Assembly: GCA_050084985.1 (NCBI GenBank)
Contig: JBITNC010000001.1
Location: 174,902,001-174,966,000 of the forward strand
From: Nageia nagi
Taxonomy: Eukaryota; Pinophyta
Reading direction: 5' to 3'
DNA length: 64,000 nt
Shown: one piece after another, positions 13,531 through 26,546 of the stretch
How the letters are laid out: every line of letters begins with the position of its first letter
How positions within the stretch are numbered: position 1 is the stretch's first letter
Notes under the pieces: generated by a model
What the model saw: only the letters and a program-made list of their open reading frames with translations
Database searches by the model: none
What the model was told of the DNA's origin: nothing
Position numbers and translations under genes: made by a program

Positions 13531-14872
13531 AGTGGCCATATGACACTCCCAAAGTCTAGTTGAACTATGTCTCAAGGAAAAGGAATGAGAATTCCTTCAA
13601 GTATTTGATTAGGAATTCAATAGTAAGTGAATTTGTGTTGGTATGTGTAATGCAATAACTACCTTATAAAAGGGAGTTATATGACTATAAAGGATACTTC
13701 ATAAGTAAATATCAACCAAATTTAACCTCCCCGAAAGTATATCAATTCTAGAGGAATAAAATCCAATGATAGATAAGAAGCATTTTAAGACCAATATGTC
13801 TAAGAAACTCATGAATATTTTGCAAGATAAAAGAAATATTAGAAGGAAAATAAGAATCAAATATGCATAAGCTCCTCCATCAACTTGAAAATGATACTAC
13901 AACTCCCCTTCAACATATAAGCTAAGATATTGATCGAGCTTTTCAAAATTAGGGATTCTTATGCTTGGGAATTAGACATCAATAAGGAAGACCTATTTAT
14001 CAAGGTGGATTCCTAAAAAATATTTTTGGAAGAATAATTTGAAGTTCAATTAATAACTAAATTCCTACAGTTTTGGCCTTGTAGAACAACTAGAATAATC
14101 CTAGATTATGCCACTTATATTTGGTTCCAAAATTCCTTTACCTTTATGTTGATTAATTTCCTAGTACAACCAACCTCAATAGATTAAATAGATTACTAAT
14201 CAATTACCCAAACAAAAGAACATTTATGACTATAATGACTACTTCATGAAAAATAATGATGTTGTACCTACTTTACCAAAATAAAGGAGATCACATTGCA
14301 ATCATAGGAGTGTCAAACTAATCATCAAAATTCAAAGAAAATGAGAGCTTTTGTGTTAATTATTAGCAAAGAGAATCATCATCGATGGAAAAAGCTATTA
14401 AAGAGTATGGCTTGAGGATGATCATTAGGATTAAGTTGGGGAGTACATTAGCAAGAAAGAATTCCAATTAATTAAGGATATGGAATTTGACCAATAGTAA
14501 ATTTAACTACAAATAGATGATCGAATCTAATGAGTTTTCACCAATTGAGCCCACTCTTTACTGAATCAACACACCTCTCTTGACTGGTACTTTAAGTTAT
14601 CAAGAAGGATTTCAAAGAAGAAAGAGAAGTGTGAGAGTTAAGGGTTGATAAAGAATCAAAGATATATGGTAGATGATTAGATAAATATATTATAATATTA
14701 TCGAATGTATCTAATATTCATATATTAATAAATATTAGTGCCCATTTTATGATTCAATTATTATTCTCTTTTTATTCTACATTTTATAATATTTCTATTT
14801 GTATGTGATCATCTGATTCCTAGTTGTAGAAAAGAACCCCATCGATCGACTTAAACGATCAATAATTTATAG
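13531..14872. other. Gene-free sequence between Tat and copia elements
   Basis: This AT-rich stretch has stops in all frames and no domain I recognise. It is probably the continuation of the old sequence left of 5191, interrupted by the Tat insertion, because both sides share the same composition. Nothing further can be supported. Confidence 0.35.
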
Positions 14873-15400
14873 TCACTAACACCCATACAAATAATAGATG
14901 CAAAATAGGAATGCAAGGGAAAATATAAGGTGTTTGCACTTGTTATTACATTACTAAAAATATAAGTCTCTCATTTATCTCCTTTCATCAACCCTTTACA
15001 ATGGGACAACATCCCTATATATATGCCATGGACTTGGTGATTGAGTGTTTGACACTCTATGAAAAAAATAACTAGATAGAAAGTTTGCCAAAATATCTAC
15101 AAGTAAAGTATAAAAAAAGTATAAAATCCACTTAGAAAATCTACTTAATGTATGCAAATATGATATAAAATCATGTTTTATAGGTGTAAGGATTGAGAAA
15201 TCATTAAACTTCCTTCTAGAAGCTTGCAATGTTCATCTAGAAGCCTACAACATATTAATGGTAGGTATCAAAAGTATGCAACTAATTAGTGGATGGTATT
15301 ATAGGTCATTGAGGTAATTGGATGCACCCATCATTGGAGAAATATGGATTATTAACATCAAAATATCAATACACAAATCATGGAAAATTATAATCTTTCA
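14873..15400 (-). repeat. 3' LTR (partial) of copia element
   Basis: Homologous to 30981-31482: CACTAACACCCAT, GATGCAAAATAGGAATGCAAG, TCTATGaAAAA and CTTCCTTCTAGAAGCTTG blocks occur in the same order in both. It ends AATCTTTCA next to the purine tract TTCTCCCCTT (shown on the + strand). Homology stops at 14873, although the other LTR seems to continue towards the primer-binding site near 30377. This copy therefore looks truncated at its outer end. Confidence 0.7.
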
Positions 15401-18114
15401 TTCTCCCCTTAATGTCAATGATTTGTATGTCGATTATATCTTTGAAATGAAGGAATTAATCGATCATCAAGGATTTAGTAAAGATATCGATAAGATGATC
15501 TTTAGACTTGCAATATTGAACTCAATAGATCCATCTTGCATTAAATCTTTCATGAAATGATGGTGAATGTCTATTTACTTAATTTTTCTATGAAATATTT
15601 GGTTCTTCATAATGGAAATGGTGTTGGTGTTTTCATAATAAATTATGATAGACTATGAAATCTCCATATCGAAGTCTTCACACAATCTTGCCATCCAAAT
15701 AGCTTGAGTGCAAGTAGAGGAGGAAATCATATATTCTCCTTTTGTAGTGGATAGAGAAATTATATGTTGCTTCTTATTGCTCCATGAGATTAGATATTCA
15801 CCAAATAAGAAGGCATACCAATATGCACTTTTCTAATCATCAAGGTTTCATGCCCAATATGCATTTGTGTATGCAACTAAACCTTTAAAGTATGTAGCTT
15901 TTTACCATAGGACAAAGTTCTTGGTGCCACCCACATAACAAAGTATTCTTTTGGTCACTTTCCAATGGGATCCATGTGGCAATTGTGTGATTCAAAATAC
16001 TAGACGTACTGCAAACATAATATCAAGCCACATAGCTATAAGATACATTAGGATATCGATAAGAGACTTATACAGGGTTACATCAACAAGAGGAGTGGAA
16101 TCCTCTTTCATTAGTTTGTAACTGACAATTGCTAGTGTAGCAATATATTTGCATTCATTCATGGTGAACCTAGAAAGCATGTCATCAACATACTTAGTCT
16201 GAGTGATGAAGACATCATTAGATGATTAATGAACTTGCAACCTAGAAAGTATTATGTTTCACCTAGATTATTCATTTTAAATTTGTTCACCATGGAAACT
16301 CTAAATTATTGTAGCATGGAAGGATAATTACTCATGAAGATAATATCATCAACATATAAATGATGATGAAGTTAGGACCAAATACGTTTATGTACATTAT
16401 TACTTTCATTGAACACCTCTGATAGCCATTTTGGTGGAAATAGAAATCAATTTGAGAGTACCATGCTCTCGATGCTTGCTTGATCTTGTAAAGAGATTTA
16501 TTCAAAATATATAGTTTATCTTCATGGTTAATGACTATAAATCCTTAGGTGTGATTCATGTACACTTCTTCTAGATTACCATTCAAAAAGGTTGATTTAA
16601 CTTCCATTTGGTAAATAATCAGACCAAAATGAGATGCTATAGGTAGTAGAGATCATATTATCTCTAATCTAGTGATTGGAGAAAATATTTACTTATATTT
16701 CAATCCTTGTTTCTAATTGTATCCTTTAGCTACTAAGCGAGCTTTGTACTTGGTGATGTTATCGTAAACATTATACTTGAGCTTGTAGACCCACTTAATG
16801 CCAATGAAATTCTTATTCTTTAGAGGAGGGATAAGTTCCAAGAATCATTTTTTTTTATACACATAATCTTATATTCCATTACATATCACCAATATTCATT
16901 TGTTATTACTTATTTGAAGTTTATTAGCTCAATGAATGAAGAGGACATCAAGGCATAGCTAATCATATGATCACACCCTTGATTATTATTAGGTTACTCT
17001 TTTAGAGAATGTCATCATCCAATATTTGAGCATGAGGATGATTTATGATGATCCTTTATTATGTACATTGTCAACACAAGAAGGATATGTCACCATAAGA
17101 ATGTTGGTTGGTTGAGGCTACAATGGCTCAATAGGTTTGTTGGAGCTAGAATATTCAAACTTTAGAGTGATGGTTGGTCAATGTAACTCTTGGTATGCTT
17201 CACTTTCATTAAAGATCACATCTTAGTTGATATACAACTTGTTGGTGATTAGATTGTAGCACCTACATGATTTGGAATCTTTAGAGTATCCCATAAAGGT
17301 ACTCTTGATGGATTTTTCATCCAACTTCTTCCTATTCTCCTTAAGAAAATGCACATAACATATGAAGCTAAATATCCTAAGGGATACAATGTTTGGTTTC
17401 TTTTCAAACTAAATCTCATAAGGAGTTTAATCCTACATAATTTTTGTAGGAAAATGATTTAGAATATAAATAGTTTTATGAATAGCTTCATCCCATAACT
17501 CATTGTCCATGTCCATCTCCCTCAACATGCACCAGGTCATCTCAATAACTATTTGGTTCTTCCTCTCGATAACTCCATTTTCTTAAGGAGTGTACATTGT
17601 TATGTACTTCCACTTGATGTCATGTTTATTATAGATATATTTGAATTCATGGTTCTATACCAAGGCTTTGAACTTGGAAAATTGGTCAACATCATCTAAC
17701 TTTTCCTACAACAAATAAAACCAATTCATCCTAGAATGGTTGTTAGTAAAAATAAGAATATACCTACACTTGGACATTATTGGAGTCTGCATGGGTTTGT
17801 AAATATTAGTATGCACCAAATCCAAAGGCTTTTAAGCATGATATTGGTGATAGGAAAACTTCTTTCTTTGTTGTTTTTCAAATTTGTAGCTCTCACACAA
17901 ACTGTCTGATGGGTATGAAAAGGTTAAAAAATATTTCATGAGCTTGTGCAATCCATGCAATGAGTTGAAGTTGAGGTGTCCAAACCTCTTTTTCCACAAC
18001 CAAGTAGGATCAAGTGTAATCTTTAGGCATTTGATAATATTTAGTTACATCTTGAACATGTACATTCTACTCTCAAATATGAGAATAGGGGTGACTACTT
18101 GACAATTGGTCTCA
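15401..18114 (-). pseudogene. Copia integrase, reverse transcriptase and RNase H remnant
   Basis: The frame at 15992-16180 reads ECKYIATLAI then STPLVDVTLYKSLIDILMYL, the strand joining copia RT and RNase H. Further upstream the catalytic box LYVDDIIF is readable at 16342-16356 with both Asp codons intact. Integrase core and linker fragments lie around 16900-17900. Stops in every frame make it inactive. It would have been continuous with the gag/protease part beyond 29067 before the CACTA insertion. Confidence 0.75.
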
Positions 18115-18149
18115 TTTAACTACTACATTTTAGTCATTTTAAGTCATCC

Positions 18150-18370
18150 CATGCATCATAAAAGTGGGTTTTGATGTCTTGATGCATTATACATTAGTGT
18201 TTGGAAATCTGCATCAAAGTAAATTTGATGAAAATGTTGATGCCTCTCTTTATGTTTTGCTTGATGCATTGCTTAATGCATTTTTTTGCACTTTTGTGAT
18301 ATTTTACTTGATGCTTTACACGATGCTTTTTTGAAGATTATTTTGACATTTTGTGTGATATTTTTTTTAC
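18150..18370. repeat. Left subterminal repeats of CACTA element
   Basis: The motif TTGATGCAT(T) and close variants (TTGATGCTTTA, TTGATGCCTC, TTAATGCATT) recurs about six to eight times. Related elements bind their accessory protein to such subterminal motifs; here the binding role is inferred. Confidence 0.65.
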
Positions 18371-18708
18371 TATAAATTTTAAGGTTTCGACCATGAAACA
18401 TGTTTATACTTTTGACATTTGAAATGGTTATATATGGCATTGATTGAACATCTAAAACATGAAAATTGCTAATTATTCTAACATGTTCACTTCAATCAAA
18501 AATAAAGCTACAATAGAGGAACTATTGCAGCTATAGTATATAGTTATCTATGTATGAATGAATGACATAAATCATTAAGATATGGGGCATTATGTATCTA
18601 GATAAATATTTAAAGTGAAAAAGTAATATGCAAATTACAAAACATTCAAAAAAATACTATAAATAATATACATATAATATTTAATTCATCAAATGTACAT
18701 GTAATATT

Positions 18709-21700
18709 TTAATCATCATTATTATTATTATCATCAAGAAGATGTACAATATATTTCTCTCTTGGATCACAATCAATTCCAAACCACATCTTTTCATCTA
18801 GTACATCTGGACAAAAAAATATTTGACTACAATGTTGTGGTAAAACATATGGCTCTTTTTCTTGAGGTAAATATCGTGTGGAGTCGATTACATAATAACC
18901 ACTGGGTATATCATGCAATATTATTCTTCTATTTACAAATCCTTCAAACCATTTACATTTAAATACTACACTTTTGAATGATCTAAAATTTAATTGCAGG
19001 ATTTCTTAAATTTTTCTAACATATTGTATTTTTCCTTGTATCAAGTTTGTATCTTTTGTACTTACATGACTTGCTTGATCAAAATCAACCATTACTCCAT
19101 ATTCAAAGGTCATTCTATTACTATCTTTATTTTCAATTTTGAAGTGTTGACCATATGCCCACATTGCAAGAAAAGATAATACTTGCACACATTTTTATGT
19201 AAATGTTATATTGGTGAAAGTATTATATCTATATTAACAACAATTTATTATACAAAAAATTTAAACTTAAGTTCATAAGAATTAATGAATAATTACCTCA
19301 TAATTAAACATCCATCAAGTATATTTAAAGCATCTTCATAGGTTTTTTCTTCTACACCTTGAGATAATTTCTCTTCAATTGCTTATTTTATCCATGACCT
19401 TGGATACTATTTTGGCCAATTTTCATCTATTAAATGTAGAGGTATAGGTGTACTTCTTGAATTTTCACTACAAAATAAAATATGTTGTGTTAAAATTACA
19501 CTTATTTTACTTTCATACATTTCAATCCATTCTTTACAACATTTTATATTCATCATGATAAAATGGTTTATAGATTCATATATGTCATGATCTGTAATAT
19601 TTTGATGACATAAAATGAACTTGTTAGTAACCATCGATTAGATTAATTCAAAATTGCATGTACATATTACTTATATAAATTACTATTATCTAAAATGTAG
19701 TTAGTACCTTTACTAAGAGCATATGATCTCTCATTTATTTCTAAAACCTACCCTTCTAATTTATCCATGTCTTTGTTTGCTTGTAACCATATTGTTGGAG
19801 CTGAATCATGAATTTGAGATAGAAACTCACTTACATAAAAAAAATACTTTTACATAATATATCCCTCACATATACATCCTTATGGTCTTAACTTTTGTCT
19901 AACAAATCTTTTTAGTACTTTCAAAAATCTTTCCACAAAAAACATGCTTCTAGTACTTATAACACCTGCTATTTCAATATCATCTACTAGGTGGATCAAT
20001 AGATGAATTTCTAAGTCCATAAAAGTAGCAAGCATTTCTTTTTCAAATTTACAAATAATTTCCACAATTTCTCTTCACCATCTAGGGATTTCATCGACAT
20101 GTATTTCCTTTAAAGTCAACCACTTATTTATGAAAATATAATTAATATCATCACATCTAAAATATATTTAAAACTACAAAACAATAATAAATGCACTATA
20201 TTTTTTCATTAAGAAGTATCATAAATAATATGAAATACCTTAAAAATAATGATAGTCAACCAATTGCATATCTTATATCAACAAGTAAAGTTGTACATCC
20301 ATGAATTGCAAGTGGAAAAATAATCTGTAGCAAAATTTATATTAATCAAAATATAGATGAATACAAATATATATAAGGATTTTGATATGCATATAATATG
20401 AGAATACCTTCAATAAGTTGTGATAATCATGAGACTTAAATTCTATCATTTTTCCATCAATTATGAATGATTTTCTTATAGATGATGTATATCCCATTAG
20501 TATTTTAATGGTTATAACAAAATTGTGTAGAATGTTCACTTCATCTTTAGTCATAAGCCATGAGGCTAAAGTAGGTGCAATTGTTATTCCATCTAAAATT
20601 TTAGTTACCCAAAAGGCATGTTTTGTTTTGATGGCCTTTAAATCATATCTCACTTGAATAGTGAATGATTCTTTGCTTGTTGTATACCAATATTAAGAAG
20701 ATAAAATATTCTTTACAATATGCATATGATCCAATAAATGTTTCACTAATAAATCCTTCTAGTATTCTAGATTATAAAATATGGACAATCTGTTCATACC
20801 TAGAAACATATGTAAATGTAAACATTTAATTGATAAAATAATTGAATTCATGATATTTTACAAAGAATGTTTTGAAATAAATAAATATATTGATATAATA
20901 TTTTATTAAATTTTACCTTGAGGTAAGTCATCTTTTTTAAAAATAACATCCTCTAGGTCTTCAGCAATACCTTCCTTAAAGGCTTTTATCCAACATTTTT
21001 CTTCACTTTCTTGGTACTTTTTCAACCAATCTAAAGGAGATACATATTTGGGAGTTTTGGTGTGATTAGTTTGACCATTAAACTATGATTTCATATTTTG
21101 AAACTCATGATATGATGGTATATATTTTCTATGGCCAAGGTATTCCATCTTCTGCAAGTGTTGTGAATATCTTGTTGTGAGATTTATGCACACCATGGAC
21201 AAGCATGATAACCTTTTTTATGCAAGCTTGCAATACATTTTTATTAGAGAATACAACTTTATCTAATTGTGAAATTAAATATTTATAATTTATTATTTTA
21301 ATATAAATGTAAATGTAATAAAAATTATAAATACATACCTGAAAAAATACTAAGACTTGGATAATCATGTATAGTCCAACATAGTATGCCATATAATGTG
21401 AATAGTATTTATTAGATGGCTCTACTTATATCAATCACATTTTGAATTCAATTCCATAATTGCATCAATTCATCAATTACTGCTTCAAGGTAGATATCCA
21501 TATTTTGCACCTAATGTGGTCCAAGAACTAAAAGAGTTAACATTAAATATTCCTTTTTCAAGGACATCTATGGAGGTATGTTATAATTTATTATAACAAT
21601 AGGCCACACTGAATAATTAGATAATTGTATGGAATGTGTATTGACACCATAAATTGCTAATCCAACCTTAGAATTTTAAGTTCATCCCAAATTTATCGGG

Positions 21701-22600
21701 ACACATATTTTTTATATATTTCATTCCTCTAGAATCTTCAAGAATGTGTAATACATTATCGTCACTTCTATTCTTTTCATTCCAATCCATATACTGTGCA
21801 AGTGAATCACACTTATACATTCTAATGAATCTATCAGTAATTGAAAGATGGCGAATAACCTTCAAAGGAAGATTTTTCCCCATAGTTCCTAAATGGTATC
21901 TATTTGCACCACATTTGGACATACACTCAATTTTTCATATCATCCTCTATATGATATGCAATCATTAATACAAATATGGTATGAAACACATGATACCCCT
22001 ACATCTTTCAAAATGTTGCATGCATTTCTACATGAAGAAGGGATGACATTGTCACTTGGAAGCAACTTTTCATTTAGTAACCTATAACACAAATAAAACT
22101 ATAAAATTATTAAGTATATAATAAACAAATATTAAAAAATATCCAATAAATTTACAAAAATGCAAAAAAAATTATAAAAATAAATACATACTTCAAAAGA
22201 TCATTGACACTTGTATCTGACCATCCATTTTTGGCCTTTATATTCATGATAAGTAGGAGCGCTTCCAACTTGGAAATACATGCTCCATTGTATAAAGGTG
22301 TTTTGGTAGTAGCATACATGTTATCATTTTCAAAATCACCTCTTCCATCATCATGCACATGAGGATTATCATTCATGTCTATATCTGCATCATTTTCATG
22401 TGTATAGATTGATTGAAATAAATCATGCATTGCATTTTGCTATTGATCATGAGCATTATATTATCTTCATCATTTTCATTATCTAAATTCATGAGTTGAA
22501 CAAGAGCCATTAGATTTGGATTTGTAATGAATTCTACATATGCATCCCTACTTAATATATTCTTTAGTTGCTTCTTTTTTTCCAATGAATATTTTTTTGA
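18709..22600 (-). pseudogene. TNP2-like CACTA transposase (Transposase_21 family)
   Basis: Exon-like frames read in order on the - strand. TTKTPLYNGACISKLEALLL and NGWSDTSVNDLLK lie at 22152-22430. CPKCGANRY, then LPLKVIRHLSITDRFIRMY and DSRGMKYI, lie at 21668-21930. LKAIKTKHAFW and IEFKSHDYHNLL lie at 20342-20653. EIHLLIHLVDDIEIAGVIST then FVERFLKVLKRFVR lies at 19880-20065. A DUF4216-like end (EPYVLPQHCSQIFF) lies at 18709-18918. These match the conserved order of TNP2 transposases, which cut and join the element ends. Stops (for example inside the exon near 21950) and likely lost exons suggest it is inactive. Confidence 0.78.
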
Positions 22601-22673
22601 TGTAAGATTGGCATATAAGATATTGTATTTGACTCGTCTTATTTATTTGCTACAATATGATGTACCTATGAAA

Positions 22674-23432
22674 TTAGTTATTACAAATAATTAATATAAT
22701 TAAAAAAATAACTTTAACAAGTATTTGTAATATCCAATAAGTATATGTTAATAACTTTAACAAGTACATAATTTTAAGTAAAAATTGCACAAGTAACATG
22801 AGTTTATATAAAAATTTATCAACAATTCCAATAGTTAGGTTCTTCAACAAGGAACCTCCATTAAGGATCTTCAACAAACTAGCAAATAACATAGTCTAAA
22901 TTCATAACTATATGCCTAGTACTACAACATTAGTCTAAAGTCCTGGTTTAATAAATACATTTGGATCTCTTGAATCCATATGTCTCTTACATGCTAGAAT
23001 ATATTTATTGATATTGTAAAGATCTCATCACCAGGATTAAGAGTTACAATAGGAGCCACACCTACAAAACTCCTCATTTTTCTAGGCATAAAGTCATATT
23101 TATCATTTGCATATTCTACAAAAAATACAATTTGTTGGACTACCTATGCCTTTGAAGTAATTTATATATCCTATAATGTTTCCAAGTATCTTTGGTCAGC
23201 CATCAATGTATAAACATTCTGAATCTTTTGTTTATGATGTTGCATTTCCACATATACCATATTTAGCCATACTAAAGAAATATGATGTTAATATCCTCCA
23301 ATCTGTTATATTGTAAATTAGCCCACAAAATGGCATCAATAGTTCTTTTTCAGTATATAGATGAACTCGCACATTTGATGAATTAAACCTAGACTCTAGA
23401 TAGATTTTTTTACTAAAATTTGATGAATTCAA
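22674..23432. other. Upstream region of the CACTA transposase relic
   Basis: No exon with TNP2 similarity was recognised here, although the transposase frame above points into this side. The frames present are short and AT-driven. It probably holds the 5' end and leader of the - strand transposase. Confidence 0.3.
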
Positions 23433-23814
23433 CTAAGGGTTTGAAAAAAAACTAAGATTTACAAAATTAAAGGTTTGAAAAAAAGTAGGGTTTACAAAAT
23501 TAAATAAATTTAAAAATTAGATTCTCAATCATTTTACAAAATTTGCAAATTAGGGTTTCAATTTTGTTGTAAAAAATTAATAAAATTTAAAAATTTCATA
23601 GAAAAATATACAAAAACATACCAAAAATTCCTATAGCTCTTCTTCTTCTTCTTTTAATCAAATTGACCACATGATCTTCATTTTTATAAATAACAAGTTA
23701 ATAATTCATTTAGAATTTAGAATTTTAACTTAATTTATAATATAATATACTTTTAAATTTTAATTTATAATATAATACAATTTTAAATTTGAAATTTAAT
23801 TTATAATAAAAAAT

Positions 23815-24660
23815 GAAGGGTTTAGGGGTTAGGGGTTTGGGTTAAGGTTGAAGGGTTTAGGTCATAGTTTAATTAAGGGTTTGGGTTATGAGTTAGGTGT
23901 TTTATTTTAATTTGGATTAAAATTCAATTTATAATATAATTTTAAATTTTAAACATATAATTTATTATTTTTAAATTTTTAATTTTAAACATATAATTTA
24001 TTAAAAATTTTAAAAATATAATTCAAGTTAAGGGTTTAGGTTTAAGGGTAAGGGGTTTGGGTTAGGGTAAGGAGTTAGAATTTTATTTTAACTTAACTTA
24101 AAATTTAAGGGTAAGGGTTAAGGTTTAAGAAATATGGTTAGGATTTAAGAGTTATGGCTAGAGTTTAAGGGTTAAGGTTTAAAATTATGGTTATGGTTAG
24201 GATTTAGAGGTTGTAGTTAAAGTTTATGGTTAGGGGTAAGCGTTAAAGGTTTAGATTAGGGGTTAGGGTTTAAGGGTTAAGGGTTTGGGTTTAAGTTTAG
24301 AGTTAAGAATTAAGATATTTGGGGTTATATATGGTTAGGATTTAGGGGTTTGGATTAAGGATTAAAGGTTTGAGTTTGAGTTACGATTAGGAGTTAGGGT
24401 TTTATTTTAATTTAACTTATATAATTTTAAACATGTAAATTATTATTATTTTAAAAATTTTAATTTTAAAAATATAATTTATTTAAAATTTAGATTAATT
24501 TTTTTTAAATATAATTTAGGTTAAGGGTTTAGGTTTAAATGTAAGGTGTTTAGGTTAGGGTTAGAAGTTAGGATTTTATTTTAACTTAAAATTTAATTTA
24601 TAATATAATTTTTAATTTTAAACATATAAGTTATCTTAAATTTAAATTTTAAACATATAA
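23815..24660. repeat. Degenerate telomere-like repeats, left block
   Basis: GGGTTTAGG, GGTTAGGG and GGTTTGGG variants of the plant telomere unit TTTAGGG occur dozens of times. They are interrupted by AT-rich blocks (AATTTATAATATAATTTTAAA) at intervals of a few hundred bases. All G-rich runs are on the + strand. The block lies between the two divergent genes of the CACTA element and is therefore part of the transposon, not a chromosome end. Confidence 0.75.
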
Positions 24661-24663
24661 TTA

Positions 24664-25677
24664 CATCGAGAGGCATTTCTACAGCTGCAGCATGGGGGGT
24701 GGAGTGGGGGAGCAAAATGTCGCATGTGAGTCCGTCCGTTAAACAATTAGCGGGAAAATAATTTTTTTTAAAATTAAAATTATATAGCCGACTGAAATAT
24801 TAAAAGACACATCTTTTCAAAAATTATTATATAAATGGAAGGAAGAATATCAAACATCATAAAAATTCATTCCCAAATCAATCGAGAGATGTAGTGAATT
24901 CGAACAAGCAAAGTTGGAACAAAAGATTGTAAAAACAAAAGAGAACTTTAATTTTATTGTAAGTTAATTCTCTGCTATTGTAAATATATTTTTACTATAA
25001 TATTTATTATTTCTTATTTTACATACAATTTATACTCTGAATTCTTTTACGCTTCTTATCTTGCTATTCGCATAAAACTTTATCAAAAAATGCTCTGAAT
25101 TCACAAAGTTTTACATGTCTTGGTCTAACATATTCGTTGTTGATGCCTTCTTTTCATTAGAAAGTTATTAAATAAAATCAACACAAGATCATAAAATCCC
25201 CATTATACCAAATTAATTTAGTTTATATTGTTTCCATCACATTTCGTGGTTTTCAATTTGCCATGCATCTCCACCACGCAGTGCCAATGCACTTCTACTT
25301 TGATATTTGAATAAGTAGATTGATATTTATACTTTAACAGAGTCAATACAGTCATCCATAACATTATTTTATATGGTTTTCATTACATGTAGTGAATCCA
25401 CATTATCGCCATAGTTTTTTGCTAGGCTCAGTAAACCTCTTACCGAAAACTATTGTGTATGCGTTTTGTCATAATATTATAATTTTATGGTATAAGAAAA
25501 AAATATTATAGGTATAATAAAAAATATAACTAAAAAATTTCAAAAATATTGAAGAGGATGAAAAAATACATAAAATTTATTTAAGAGAAGAAAGAACACA
25601 AGTTCAGTCTCTCCAGTTCATACTTATAAAGAATGGAATGAGATAGGCGCCTCGAAATGATATCTCTCGACGTTTTT
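24664..25677. repeat. About 1-kb segment with imperfect inverted ends inside telomere-like block
   Basis: The left border ACATCGAGAGGCATTTC and the right border (reverse-complemented) ACGTCGAGAGATATCATTTC are related. The same kind of telomere-like DNA lies on both sides. The interior is more GC-rich at its left end (a G-rich run near 24690-24705) and contains no long frame. It may be a small DNA transposon that landed in the repeats, or the native central region of the CACTA. No target duplication could be fixed. Confidence 0.4.
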
Positions 25678-25734
25678 TGATATATAAGGGGTTATATCAA
25701 AGCTAGTTTATTATAAATTTTAAAAATATAATTT

Positions 25735-26490
25735 AAGTTAGAGGTTTGGTTTTAAGGGTTAGGTGTTTGGGCTAGGGTTTAAGGGTTTATGTTAGAATTT
25801 AAGGGTTAGGAGTTTGGGTTTAAGATCAAGGTTAGGGTTTTATGGGTTTAGATTTTAGTTGCAAATTAGGGTTTAAGGGTTATGGTTAGAATTTAAAGGT
25901 AAGGGTTAGGGCTGGTTTAAGGAATATGGTTAGGATTTAAGGGTTATGGTTAAAGTTTAAAGGTTAAGGTTTAAAATTATGGTTATGGTTAGGATTTAAG
26001 GTTTGTAGTTAAAGGTTTAGGTTAGGGGTTAGGATTTAAGGCTTAGGAGTTTGGGTTTAAGTTTAGGGTTCAGAATTAAGATTATGAGTTAGGGTTTTAT
26101 TTTAACTTAACTTAAAATTTAATTTATAATATAATTTTAAATATTAAATATATAATTTATTATTATTTTAAATTTTTTAATTTAAAACATATAATTTATA
26201 AAAAAATTGAATTATAAATTTTAAAAATATAATCTAGGTTAGGGTTTAGGTTTAAGGGTTAGGGTTTAAAGGTTTGGGTTAGGGTTAAGAGTTAGGATTT
26301 TATTTTAACTTAACATAAAATTTAATTTATAATATAATTTTAAATATATAAGTTATTATAAATTAAAAATCTTAATTTTAAACATATAATTTATTATAAA
26401 ATTAAATTTTAAAAATATAATTTAGGTTAAAGGTTTAGGTTTAAGGGTTAGGGGTTTGGGTTAGGGTTTAAGAGTTTAGGTTTGAATAGT
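25735..26490. repeat. Degenerate telomere-like repeats, right block
   Basis: Same composition and orientation as the left block: GGTTAGGGTTTAGG variants alternate with AATTTATAATATAATTTT blocks, including near-copies of a TTTTATTTTAACTTAACTTA segment also present on the left. It ends about 60 bp before the start of the + strand gene at 26547. Confidence 0.75.
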
Positions 26491-26546
26491 TTTATTTTTT
26501 ATACACTAATAATATATTTTGTTATTATCTTTATTTAGTGATTATC

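Noticed and set aside
23815-26490. Chromosome end or fusion site marked by telomere repeats
   Set aside because: The repeats are degenerate, mixed with AT-rich blocks, and sit within the inverted ends of a CACTA element.
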